Shown in pieces: positions 20,000 through 27,776 of a stretch of DNA of 64,000 bases (position 1 is the stretch's first letter; each line of letters opens with the position of its first letter). The DNA is taken from NCBI RefSeq assembly GCF_025630775.1, contig NZ_JAOSZE010000009.1, positions 1 through 64,000 of the forward strand, written 5' to 3'. This stretch comes from Actinoplanes sp. KI2 (GTDB lineage Bacteria > Actinomycetota > Actinomycetes > Mycobacteriales > Micromonosporaceae). The position numbers and the translations under genes are program-made. The notes beneath the pieces were generated by a model, which worked only from the letters and a program-made list of their open reading frames with translations, ran no database searches and had not been told where the DNA came from.

Positions 20000-21760
20000 G
20001 TGACGGTGGCGGAAGAGGAATACGACGTTGTCGTGGTCGGCAGCGGCGGCGCGGGCATGGTCGCGGCACTGGCCGCGGCGCACCACGGGTTGCGCGTGGT
20101 GGTGCTGGAAAAGACTTCTTCCTACGGGGGATCGACGGCACGTTCCGGCGGCGGACTGTGGATGCCGGGCAACGAGGTGCTCGAGCGGGCCGGGGTGCAC
20201 GGGGACGCCGCGGTCTATCTCGCACACGTCGCGGGGCCCGACGCCGACCCGGAACGGCAGAACGCGTTCCTGTCCGCGGCGCCGGAGGTGCTGGCGTTCG
20301 TCCGCGCGCACACCCCGCTCGACTTCGCGTGGGTGCCGGGCTATCCGGACTACTACCCGGAGGCGCCGGGCGGCATGGCCGGCGGCCGCAGCATCGAGCC
20401 GAAGCCGCTGGACGCCCGGCTGGCCGAGCCCGGTCTCGCCCCGCCCTACCAGGCGGCGCCGGACGGCGTGGCGGTCACCCAGGTCGACTACCGGTGGCTG
20501 GCGCTCGGGACCAGGCACCCCCGGTCGGTGGTCACCGTGGCCCGGCTGGCCGGGCGTGGACTGGCCGCGCGGCTGCTGGGGCGGCGGCGGCTCACCATGG
20601 GACAGGCCCTGGCGGCGGGGCTGCGGGCGGGGCTGCGCGAGGCGGGCGTTCCGGTGCTGCTGGAGACTCCGATGACCGCGCTGATCGTCGGAGGCGGCGA
20701 CCCGGCCGCGGGTGACGGCCGGGCGGTGCCGGCGGACGGCCGGGCCGAGCCGGATTACGGCGGGGCCGTGCCGGGTGGCGGGCCGCGCGGTGGGCCGGTC
20801 CGGGTCGTCGGCGTGCGCTCGGGCGAGCGATTGTTCCGCGCGCGGCGGGGCGTACTGCTGGCCAGCGGCGGCTTCGAGCACAACGAGGCGATGCGCCGGA
20901 AATATCAGGATATCGGCACCGAGTGGACGGTGGGCGCGACCGGCAACACCGGCGACGGCATCGAGGCGGGCGCACAGCTGGGCGCCGCGCTCGACCTGAT
21001 GGACGAGGCCTGGTGGGGGCCGTCGATCCCGCTCACCGGCGGCCCGTACTTCTGCCTGGCCGAGCGCAACCAGCCCGGCTGCCTGATGGTGGACAGCACC
21101 GGGAGGCGATTCGTCAACGAGGCCGCGCCGTACGTGGATGCCGTGCACGCCATGCTGGCGTCCTCGGTGACCCTGCCCGCCTGGCTGATCGCCGACCAGA
21201 CCTACCGTGACCGGTATCTGTTCGCCGGGCGAGGGCCGCGCACGCCGCTGCCTCGCCGCTGGTTCGCCGCCGGGGTGGCACACAAGGCGGCAACGCTCGG
21301 CGAGCTGGCCGCGGCGATCGGCGTTCCGGCCGAGGCGCTGGGCGAAACCGTCGGGCGGTTCAACGGGTTCGCGGCGAGCGGCCGGGACGACGACTTCCAT
21401 CGCGGCGACTCGGCCTACGACCGCTACTACGGCGACCCCCGGCAACGGCCGAACCCCTGCCTGGGTGCCCTGGCCAAACCGCCGTTCTACGCGTTCCGGA
21501 TGGTCCCCGGCGACCTGGGCACCAAGGGCGGCCTGCGCACCGACGAGCGGGCCCGGGTGCTGCGCCCGGACGGCACGGTCATCGCCGGCCTGTACGCGGC
21601 CGGCAACGCCGGCGCCGCGGTGATGGGCCGCAGCTACGCCGGCGCGGGCGCGACCCTCGGCCCGGCGCTGACCTTCGGTTACCTGGCCGCCCTCGACCTG
21701 GCCGCCCACGACCAGGCCGCCCACGACCAGGCCGCCCACGACCTCGCCAAGGAGCACTGA
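20000..21760 (+). CDS. kstD: 3-ketosteroid delta-1-dehydrogenase KstD
   Basis: A 586-residue FAD enzyme that puts a double bond between C1 and C2 of 3-ketosteroids; with KshAB this triggers ring B opening. It shows the dinucleotide motif YDVVVVGSGGAGMVAALAAA, the KstD signature KTSSYGGSTARSGGGLWMPG, a tyrosine-rich WVPGYPDYYPEAPGG, and the C-terminal SYAGAGATLGPALTFGYLAA with the active-site tyrosine region. Two oddities: a Gly/Pro/Asp-rich insert at about residues 232-268, and a C-terminal triple repeat AAHDQ/L. The GTG at 20000 abuts the KstR site; a GTG at 20006 is the alternative. It overlaps the MaoC gene (TGATG). The kstD-hydratase pair equals Rv3537-Rv3538. Confidence 0.93.
   Translation: MTVAEEEYDVVVVGSGGAGMVAALAAAHHGLRVVVLEKTSSYGGSTARSGGGLWMPGNEVLERAGVHGDAAVYLAHVAGPDADPERQNAFLSAAPEVLAFVRAHTPLDFAWVPGYPDYYPEAPGGMAGGRSIEPKPLDARLAEPGLAPPYQAAPDGVAVTQVDYRWLALGTRHPRSVVTVARLAGRGLAARLLGRRRLTMGQALAAGLRAGLREAGVPVLLETPMTALIVGGGDPAAGDGRAVPADGRAEPDYGGAVPGGGPRGGPVRVVGVRSGERLFRARRGVLLASGGFEHNEAMRRKYQDIGTEWTVGATGNTGDGIEAGAQLGAALDLMDEAWWGPSIPLTGGPYFCLAERNQPGCLMVDSTGRRFVNEAAPYVDAVHAMLASSVTLPAWLIADQTYRDRYLFAGRGPRTPLPRRWFAAGVAHKAATLGELAAAIGVPAEALGETVGRFNGFAASGRDDDFHRGDSAYDRYYGDPRQRPNPCLGALAKPPFYAFRMVPGDLGTKGGLRTDERARVLRPDGTVIAGLYAAGNAGAAVMGRSYAGAGATLGPALTFGYLAALDLAAHDQAAHDQAAHDLAKEH
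21701..21745 (+). repeat. Three 15-bp tandem repeats at the 3' end of kstD
   Basis: Three units of gccgcccacgaccag (the last ends ctc) at 21701, 21716 and 21731, encoding AAHDQ-AAHDQ-AAHDL. In-frame, so copy changes would only alter the length of the protein tail. Confidence 0.9.
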
Positions 21761-22590
21761 TGCCGATCGACCCCGCCGTCGCCGTCGGCGCCGAGCTGCC
21801 CGGCCGCGATCTCGCCTGGGACAGCACCGACGTCCTGCAGTACCACCTGGCCGTCGGGGCCGGCCCGGACGACCTCTCCTACGTCTACGAGGGCGCCCTC
21901 CGCGGCGTGCTGCCCACCTTCGCCACGGTCGCCACCACGCTGCGGGACACCGAGCCGCCCACGGTGACGATGCCGGGCATCGACATCGACCTGGCCCGCG
22001 TCGTCCACGGCCGGCAGGAGCTCGAGCTGCACCGCCCGATCCCGGTGAAGGGCCGCACCCGCACGCGCGCCCGGATCGCCGCCGTCCACGACAAGGGCAG
22101 CGCCGCGGTGGTCGTCACCGAGACCGCCACCGAGCTGTTCACCAGCCGGATCAGCATCTTCGCGAGGGGCGAGGGCGGCTTCGGCGGCGACCGCGGCCCG
22201 TCCACCAAGGTGCCGCCGCCCGAGCGCGGGCCGGACGCCGAGGTCCTGTCCCCGACCGATCCGCGGCAGGCGCTCTGGTACCGGCTGCTCGGCGACCGGA
22301 ACCCGCTGCACGTGGATCCCGCGTTCGCCCGGCTGGCCGGCTTCCCCCGGCCGATCCTGCACGGCCTGTGCACGTACGGCATCGCGGCGAAGGCGGTGGT
22401 CGACGCCGTGCTCGACGGTGACCCGGACCGGCTCGGCGGTTTCTCGGCCCGGTTCGCCGGCGTGGTCTTCCCGGGCGAGACGCTGCGCACCCGGATCTGG
22501 CGCGAGGACGGCCGCCTCGTCCTGCTCACCACGGTCGCCGACCGCGACGACGCCCCGGCGCTGGCCGACGCCGTCATCACGCCGCGCTGA
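21760..22590 (+). CDS. MaoC-like enoyl-CoA hydratase (Rv3538/Hsd4B hydratase type)
   Basis: A 276-residue double hot-dog protein of the hydratase-2 class. The N-terminal half is the degenerate hot-dog; the C-terminal half carries the catalytic block YRLLGDRNPLHVDPAFA with D179 and H184, then FPRPILHGLCTYG. It would hydrate a steroid side-chain enoyl-CoA to the (R)-3-hydroxy form. The start codon overlaps the kstD stop, so it is coupled to kstD, matching the Rv3537-Rv3538 pair. The end overlaps the convergent ltp2 gene by 14 bp. Length is normal and both catalytic residues are present. Confidence 0.92.
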   Translation: MPIDPAVAVGAELPGRDLAWDSTDVLQYHLAVGAGPDDLSYVYEGALRGVLPTFATVATTLRDTEPPTVTMPGIDIDLARVVHGRQELELHRPIPVKGRTRTRARIAAVHDKGSAAVVVTETATELFTSRISIFARGEGGFGGDRGPSTKVPPPERGPDAEVLSPTDPRQALWYRLLGDRNPLHVDPAFARLAGFPRPILHGLCTYGIAAKAVVDAVLDGDPDRLGGFSARFAGVVFPGETLRTRIWREDGRLVLLTTVADRDDAPALADAVITPR

Positions 22591-23704
22591 GGATCAACCC
22601 GCTCGTCGGAACCCCGGTGCCGGCCGTGACCAGCACCGGGCCGTCCCCCGCGACCTGGTTGGCCGCGGTGCCGCGGATCTGCCGCACGGCCTCGGCAATG
22701 CCGTTCATGCCGTGGATGTACGCCTCGCCCAGCTGCCCGCCGTTCGGGTTGATCGGCAGCCGCCCCTCGGCGATCAGATGGCGCGCCTCGCCGCGACCGC
22801 AGAACCCCAGTTCCTCCAACTGCAGCAGCACGTACGGCGTGAAGTGGTCGTAGAGCACCGCCGCGCGCACGTCCCGCGGCGTGAGCCCGGACTGCCCCCA
22901 CAGTTGCCGCCCGACCACGCCCATCTCCGGCAGCGCCGCCATCTCGTCGCGGTAGTAGCTGGTCATCGTGAACTGGTCGGGCCCACTCCCCTGCGCCGCC
23001 GCCGCGATCACGGCCGGTGGGCGGCGCAGGTCCCGCGCCCGCGCCACCGAGGTCACCACCAGCGCCACCGCACCGTCGCTCTCCTGGCAGCAGTCCAGCA
23101 GCCGCAGCGGCTCGGCGATCCAGCGCGACGCCCGGTGCTCCTCCAGGGTGATCGGGCGGCCGTAGAACCACGCGGCCGGGTTGGTCGCCGCGTACCGCCG
23201 GGCCGCCACGGTGACCCGGCCGAAGTCGTCGGTGGTGGCGCCGTAGTCGTGCAGGTAGCGCATCGCCACCATCGCCACCATCGCGGCCGGGGTGGCCAGC
23301 CCCATCGGGTAGTGCCAGCTCGCGTCCACGCCGGGCGCCGTCGTGGCCTGCCCGAACCGGCGGCCGGAGCGCTCGTTGAGCGCCCGATAGCAGACCACCG
23401 TCCGCGCGATGCCGGTCGCCACCGCGAGCACCGCCTGCTGGACGACGGCGCACGCGGCCCCGCCGCCGTACCCGATCCGGCTCAGGAAGGTGAGCTCGCC
23501 GGCCCCGATCTCCCGGGCCACCGCGATCTCGGCGTTGTCGTCCATCATGAAGGTGACCAGACCGTCCACGTCGGACGGCTGGAGCCCGGCGTCGTCCAGC
23601 GCGGCGCGCACCGCCTCGACCGCCAGCCGCAGCTCGCTGCGCCCGGAGTCCTTGGAGAACTCGGTGGCCCCGATACCGGCGATCGCCGCCGCCCGCGCGA
23701 TCAC
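22577..23704 (-). CDS. ltp2: Steroid side-chain aldolase Ltp2 (thiolase-fold lipid-transfer protein)
   Basis: A 375-residue thiolase-superfamily protein without the usual catalytic cysteine set. It begins VIARAAAIAGIGATEFSKDS, has VDGLVTFMMDDN, SRIGYGGGAACAVVQQAV and INPNGGQLGEAYIHGMNGI; tyrosines in TMTSYYRDEM and EAYIHG fit the acid/base tyrosines of Ltp2 aldolases. It performs the retro-aldol step that releases propionyl-CoA and leaves androstenedione-type 17-ketosteroid. It works in a complex with the DUF35 domain of ChsH2, encoded just upstream. GTG at 23704 overlaps the stop of the fused chsH2-chsH1 gene. Last gene of the side-chain operon. Confidence 0.92.
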   Translation of the reverse strand: MIARAAAIAGIGATEFSKDSGRSELRLAVEAVRAALDDAGLQPSDVDGLVTFMMDDNAEIAVAREIGAGELTFLSRIGYGGGAACAVVQQAVLAVATGIARTVVCYRALNERSGRRFGQATTAPGVDASWHYPMGLATPAAMVAMVAMRYLHDYGATTDDFGRVTVAARRYAATNPAAWFYGRPITLEEHRASRWIAEPLRLLDCCQESDGAVALVVTSVARARDLRRPPAVIAAAAQGSGPDQFTMTSYYRDEMAALPEMGVVGRQLWGQSGLTPRDVRAAVLYDHFTPYVLLQLEELGFCGRGEARHLIAEGRLPINPNGGQLGEAYIHGMNGIAEAVRQIRGTAANQVAGDGPVLVTAGTGVPTSGLILSAA

Positions 23705-24924
23705 GACGCCACCCGCACGGTCCCGGCGACGTGCTCCCCCGCCGCCGTCCGCCCGCTGACCGAGACCTCGCCACCGCACGCCGACCCGGTGAAGGTCAGC
23801 GTGTCGCCCGGATAGCAGGGCGCCCCGAGCCGGATCGCGATGCCGCCCAGTACCGCCGACGGGCCGGCCCAGTCGGTCACGTACCGCTGCACCAGCCCGG
23901 TCGTGGTCAGGATGTTGAGGAAGATGTCCTTGCCGCCGCGCCGCACGGCCGCGTCCCGGTCGTGGTGCACGTCCTGGAAGTCGCGGGTGGCGAGCGCCGT
24001 GCTGACCACCACGGTCGGCGTCACCGCCAGCTCCCACGCCGGCAGCACCCGCTGCCCGGCCGGGCGCCACGCCGGCAGCCCGGCCGCGAACTCGGCCCGC
24101 ACCTGCGCCCCGATCCGCACGTCGTCCGGTCGTACGCCCAGCAACTCCCCCACCATCCGCACCCCCTCGTCCAGGTCGACCAGCGCGACCACGACGGGCG
24201 ACCGCCGCCCGGGCAGCGGCGGATGGTGGTGCACCACGTAGCTGTGAATCCGCCCGCCGCCGGACGCGACGGCGTACTCCGGCTTGAGCGCACCGCACCA
24301 CGGGCAGGCCGGCCCCGGCGGATGACGCAGCGCCCCGCAGTCCCCGCACCGCTGCACGCGCAGTTCGCCCGCCGCCACGCCGTCCCAGAAGAACGCCGTG
24401 TCCGGGCTCGTCACCGGCCGGATCGGCGCGCTCGGCGGCGGCGCCGGCCGCGCGGTGCCCGGCCGGAACTTGAGGACCCGGAACCGCATCTCGGCCACCG
24501 GTTCGCCGTCCACCGTCCAGGTGCTGTCGGTGGTGACGAACCAGCCCTCGCCCAGCGCGGTCCGTTTCGGCCCGGTCACGTCGGTGAGCCGGCCGCGCAC
24601 CGCGACCGTCTCGCCCTCGCGCAGATAGCGGTGGTACGTCTGGGCGCAGTCGGTCGCCACCACCGAGGTGAAGCCGGCCTCGTCGAGCACGCCCGACATG
24701 GCCCGCAGCGGATCGGCGGGATCGTGGAGTCCCGGCAGGCCCGGCATCGTCCACACCTGGATCATCGCGGGCGGCGCCACGCCGTCCCGCTCGTACACCG
24801 GGTTGTCGTCGCCGATCGCGGCCAGCCAGTCCCGGATCGCCGGGCGGTTCACCGGGTCGCGGGCCACCCGAGCCGGCGACGGCCCGGCCGCGGCGATCCG
24901 TCGCGCGGCGTCCTCGATGCCCAT
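23701..24924 (-). CDS. Fused ChsH2-ChsH1 steroid enoyl-CoA hydratase
   Basis: A 407-residue single polypeptide covering two subunits that are separate in M. tuberculosis. Residues ~1-155 are the hot-dog domain of ChsH2. Residues ~175-290 are its DUF35 part, with zinc-ribbon cysteines C193, C196, C207 and C210, and an OB fold. Residues ~298-407 are ChsH1, recognised by TRDFQDVHHDRDAAV, KDIFLNILTTTGLVQRY and VTDWAGPSAVLGGI, with active-site histidines at 320/321. The enzyme hydrates 3-oxo-4,17-pregnadiene-20-carboxyl-CoA; the DUF35 part docks Ltp2. No frameshift is seen: the reading frame is continuous and in normal codon usage. ATG at 24924 lies 9 bp after chsE2. Confidence 0.92.
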   Translation of the reverse strand: MGIEDAARRIAAAGPSPARVARDPVNRPAIRDWLAAIGDDNPVYERDGVAPPAMIQVWTMPGLPGLHDPADPLRAMSGVLDEAGFTSVVATDCAQTYHRYLREGETVAVRGRLTDVTGPKRTALGEGWFVTTDSTWTVDGEPVAEMRFRVLKFRPGTARPAPPPSAPIRPVTSPDTAFFWDGVAAGELRVQRCGDCGALRHPPGPACPWCGALKPEYAVASGGGRIHSYVVHHHPPLPGRRSPVVVALVDLDEGVRMVGELLGVRPDDVRIGAQVRAEFAAGLPAWRPAGQRVLPAWELAVTPTVVVSTALATRDFQDVHHDRDAAVRRGGKDIFLNILTTTGLVQRYVTDWAGPSAVLGGIAIRLGAPCYPGDTLTFTGSACGGEVSVSGRTAAGEHVAGTVRVAS

Positions 24925-24933
24925 GCCCGCCCC

Positions 24934-26070
24934 CTACCTCGGCACCCGGGGCAGCCCGAGGCCCGCCGCCGCGATGATCTCCCGCTGGATCTCGTTGATC
25001 CCGCCGCCGAAGGTCAGCACGAGGTTGCGCTTGGCCTGCACGTCCAGCCAGGTCAGCAGCTCGGCGGTGGCCGGGTCGCCCGGATCGCCGTGCCGCCAGA
25101 CCGCCTCCTCCAGCTCCTGGGCGTGACGCAGCAGGCGCTCGGACGAGAAGACCTTGGTGGCCGAGGCGTCCGCGGCGTTCGGCTCGGCGCCGGCCACCTG
25201 CCAGTTGAGCAGTTCGTTCACCCGCAGGGTGGCGCGAGCGCGAGCCAGCGCACGGCGTACGTCGGCATGGTCTTGATCTTTCGACCAGGACGAAACCCGA
25301 TCGACGATGGCGGCGAGCCGGCCGGCCGGGCCGAGCATCACGCGCTCGTGGTTGAGCTGGGTGGTCAGCAGGCGCCAGCCGCCGTTCTCGGCGCCGACCC
25401 GGCGGGCGACCGGCACCCGCACGTCGTTGAGGTAGACGGAGTTGACGTGGTGCGCACCGTCGCAGGTGATGATCGGCGTCCAGGAGTAGCCCGGATCGCC
25501 GGTGTCGACGATCAGGATCGACAGTCCTTTGTGGCGTGGCGCGTCCGGATCGGTGCGGCAGGCCAGCCACAGGTAGTCGGCGTCGTGCGCGCCGGTGGTG
25601 AACGTCTTCTGGCCGTTCACCACGTACTCGTCGCCGTCGCGCACCGCCCGGGTGCGCAGCGCGGCGAGGTCGGTGCCCGCCTCCGGCTCGGTGTAACCGA
25701 TCGCGAAATGCAGTTCCCCGGCCAGGATCGGCGGCAGGAAGAACCGCTTCTGCTCGGCCGAGCCGTGCGCGAGCAGCGTCGGCGCCACGGTCTGCAGCGT
25801 CACCGCGGGCAGCGGCACGTCCGCGCGGGCCGCCTCGTTCACGAAGATCTGCTGCTCCATCGGCCCGAGCCCGCCCCCGCCGTACTCGGCCGGGAAGGCC
25901 AGGCCCAGCCACCCGTCGCTGCCGAGTCGCCGCACCAGCTCGCGGTAAACCCGGCCGTGCCTCTCCCGCAGCAGCACGGCGCGCTCCTCGGGCGACAAAA
26001 CCTTGCGGAGGTACGCCCGCAGGCGCGCCCGCAGATCGTGTTGCTCCTCAGACAGGTCGATGAACACCAT
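24934..26070 (-). CDS. chsE2: Steroid acyl-CoA dehydrogenase subunit ChsE2 (FadE29 type)
   Basis: A 378-residue acyl-CoA dehydrogenase. Visible marks are AFPAEYGGGGLGPMEQQIFVNEA, the FAD/substrate strand FAIGYTEPEAGTDLAALRTRA, and VVNGQKTFTTGAHDADYLWLA; the end GGGINEIQREIIAAAGLGLP is that of FadE29-like proteins. With ChsE1 it forms the alpha2-beta2 enzyme that dehydrogenates the three-carbon 17-side chain CoA ester. Its ATG overlaps the 3' end of the chsE1 gene by 23 bp. Operon order chsE1-chsE2-chsH-ltp2 is the order of Rv3544c to Rv3540c. Confidence 0.92.
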   Translation of the reverse strand: MVFIDLSEEQHDLRARLRAYLRKVLSPEERAVLLRERHGRVYRELVRRLGSDGWLGLAFPAEYGGGGLGPMEQQIFVNEAARADVPLPAVTLQTVAPTLLAHGSAEQKRFFLPPILAGELHFAIGYTEPEAGTDLAALRTRAVRDGDEYVVNGQKTFTTGAHDADYLWLACRTDPDAPRHKGLSILIVDTGDPGYSWTPIITCDGAHHVNSVYLNDVRVPVARRVGAENGGWRLLTTQLNHERVMLGPAGRLAAIVDRVSSWSKDQDHADVRRALARARATLRVNELLNWQVAGAEPNAADASATKVFSSERLLRHAQELEEAVWRHGDPGDPATAELLTWLDVQAKRNLVLTFGGGINEIQREIIAAAGLGLPRVPR

Positions 26071-26986
26071 CGGCTCCCAGCCGGTCCAAGTCGCGGACCA
26101 GATCGCGGACCAGGGCGGTGTGCCGGTGCAGCGGGTACTCGACGTCCAGCCCGAGACCGCCGTGCAGGTGGTGGCAGGTGCGCAGGGCCGGCAACGCCTC
26201 GCCGGCCAGCCAGGCCGCGGCGATGGCCAGGTCCCGTTCGTCGAGGGTCCAGCCGGCCGTGAGCGAGATCAGGTGCATCGTGCGGGAGGCGATGTAGACG
26301 TCGGCGATCTGCTGGGCGACGGCCTGGAAGGTGGCGAGCGGGCGGCCGAACTGATGCCGGTCGCGGAGGTGGCCGGCGGTCATCGCTAGCGCACCGGCGA
26401 GCGCCCCGTCGCCGAGCGCGCAGGCCCCCGCCACCGCGTACGCGGAAAGGTCTTGGTAATTGCCGCCGATCGGCTCGGCGGGGGCGTCCTCGAGGCGCAG
26501 CACCGGCCGGACGGTCACGCCCGGTCCGGCCGGATCGACCAGCGCCAGACCGGACTCGGTCGGAACGATGACGCGATGGGCGCGGTCGGCGTCGGGCGCC
26601 ACGCTCCACTGTCCGGTGACCCGGTCCGTCCCGGTTCCCGGTGGGCCGAGCGCGGCGGTCAGCACCCGGCCCTCGAGCACGGCCGGAAGCAGGTCGCGCT
26701 GCTGCTCGGCGCCGCCCCAGCGGGCGAGCGGCAGCACGCCGAGGCTGAGCGTGGACCAGGCCGGCACCGGGGCCGCGCGCCGCCCGATCTCGGTGAGCAG
26801 CAGGCCCGTCTCCACCGGGCCGAGCCCGGCGCCGCCCAGTTCGGCCGGCACCGCGAGACCGAGCAGGCCGGCCTGGGCGAGCGATTTCCAGAGGCGTTCC
26901 GGCGTGTCGGCGTTGTCGCTCAGCACCTCGCCGGCGAGGCGCACGATCGCCTCCTGAGCTTCGTCGAGCGCGAAGTCCGGACCCAT
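26048..26986 (-). CDS. chsE1: Steroid acyl-CoA dehydrogenase subunit ChsE1 (FadE28 type)
   Basis: A 312-residue, shortened acyl-CoA dehydrogenase. It keeps the N-terminal helical domain (LAVPAELGGAGLGPVETGLLLTEI) and the C-terminal one (RDRHQFGRPLATFQAVAQQIADVY, then LHGGLGLDVEYPLHRH), while the middle beta domain is reduced. This is the usual state of the partner subunit in heterotetrameric steroid dehydrogenases. ATG at 26986 sits 8 bp from a KstR site (26995-27008), so the mRNA is probably leaderless or nearly so. First gene of the side-chain operon, divergent from kstR. Confidence 0.9.
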   Translation of the reverse strand: MGPDFALDEAQEAIVRLAGEVLSDNADTPERLWKSLAQAGLLGLAVPAELGGAGLGPVETGLLLTEIGRRAAPVPAWSTLSLGVLPLARWGGAEQQRDLLPAVLEGRVLTAALGPPGTGTDRVTGQWSVAPDADRAHRVIVPTESGLALVDPAGPGVTVRPVLRLEDAPAEPIGGNYQDLSAYAVAGACALGDGALAGALAMTAGHLRDRHQFGRPLATFQAVAQQIADVYIASRTMHLISLTAGWTLDERDLAIAAAWLAGEALPALRTCHHLHGGLGLDVEYPLHRHTALVRDLVRDLDRLGADGVHRPV

Positions 26987-26994
26987 TCCGCCAT

Positions 26995-27008
26995 TAGAAC
27001 ACGTTCCA
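26995..27008. promoter_or_regulatory. KstR operator between chsE1 and kstR
   Basis: TAGAACACGTTCCA fits TnnAACnnGTTnnA at all fixed bases. It is 8 bp from the chsE1 ATG and 66 bp upstream of the kstR ATG, so KstR probably represses the side-chain operon and its own gene. Confidence 0.9.
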
Positions 27009-27074
27009 GTTCGGTTGACGAAACATTGCGTTGCTACGCTGATGAGAGGACCCAGGCCGCCGCGAGAGGTAACG

Positions 27075-27695
27075 ATGGCAGCACCGAGAACGAATACTAG
27101 TGTTGGCGCCGCACGCAGCACGCTCGACGGCGAGCAGGGCTCCGCCGCCCAGCGCGACCGGCGTCGCCGGATCCTCGAGGCGACGCTGCAGCTCGCCTCC
27201 AAGGGCGGCTACGAGGCGGTGCAGATGCGCACCGTCGCGGAACGCGCCGAGGTCGCCCTCGGCACGCTGTACCGCTACTTCCCCTCGAAGATCCATCTGC
27301 TGGTCTCCGCGCTCGCGCTGGAGCTGGAAGGGATCCAGGAGAAGCTGGAGCGCAAGCCGATCCCCGGCGACACCCCGCACGAGCGCATGCAGTTCGTGCT
27401 CGCCCGGGTGACCCGGGCGATGCAGCGCGAGCCACTGCTCGCCGAGGCGATGACCCGGGCGTTCATGTTCGCCGACCCGTCGGCGAGCGCCGAGGTGAAC
27501 GCGGTGGCCCGCCTGATGGAGGAGATGTTCACCCGTGCCATGCACGACGGCGAGCCGACCGCCGACGACCGGGCCATCGCCCGGGTCATCGGCGACGTCT
27601 GGCTGTCGAACCTGGTGGCCTGGGTGACCCGCCGCGCCTCGGCGAACGACGTCGCCAACCACCTCGAACTGGCAAGCCGGCTGCTCCTGCGTTAG
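27075..27695 (+). CDS. kstR: Steroid catabolism repressor KstR
   Basis: A 206-residue TetR-family repressor that closely resembles mycobacterial KstR. Shared stretches include AQRDRRRRILEATLQLASKG, GYEAVQMRTVAERAEVALGT, LYRYFPSKIHLLVSAL, MQREPLLAEAMTRAFMFAD and ARVIGDVWLSNLVAWVTRRA. The N-terminal 20 residues before the helix-turn-helix are variable. GAGAGG lies 6 bases before the ATG. KstR releases DNA when it binds CoA thioesters of steroid intermediates. Four consensus sites in this window lie in the divergent promoters of the steroid genes, one of them in front of kstR itself. Confidence 0.95.
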   Translation: MAAPRTNTSVGAARSTLDGEQGSAAQRDRRRRILEATLQLASKGGYEAVQMRTVAERAEVALGTLYRYFPSKIHLLVSALALELEGIQEKLERKPIPGDTPHERMQFVLARVTRAMQREPLLAEAMTRAFMFADPSASAEVNAVARLMEEMFTRAMHDGEPTADDRAIARVIGDVWLSNLVAWVTRRASANDVANHLELASRLLLR

Positions 27696-27776
27696 CACCG
27701 AATCTGCAACCCGGGGTGGGTACGGTGCCGGTCGCGCGATCTACGTGCCACCTGACCCCCCGGGAGCAACACACAA

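Noticed and set aside
22577..25912. A 1111-codon open frame on the minus strand covering several genes
   Set aside because: Only its last third (22577-23704) is the real Ltp2. The rest is an open shadow of the chsE2 and chsH2-chsH1 genes caused by very high GC, with Arg/Gly/Ala-rich nonsense composition.
23731..26262. An 843-codon plus-strand open frame opposite the side-chain operon
   Set aside because: Composition is Arg/His/Pro/Gly-rich and it mirrors the third-position pattern of the true minus-strand genes; no domain is visible.
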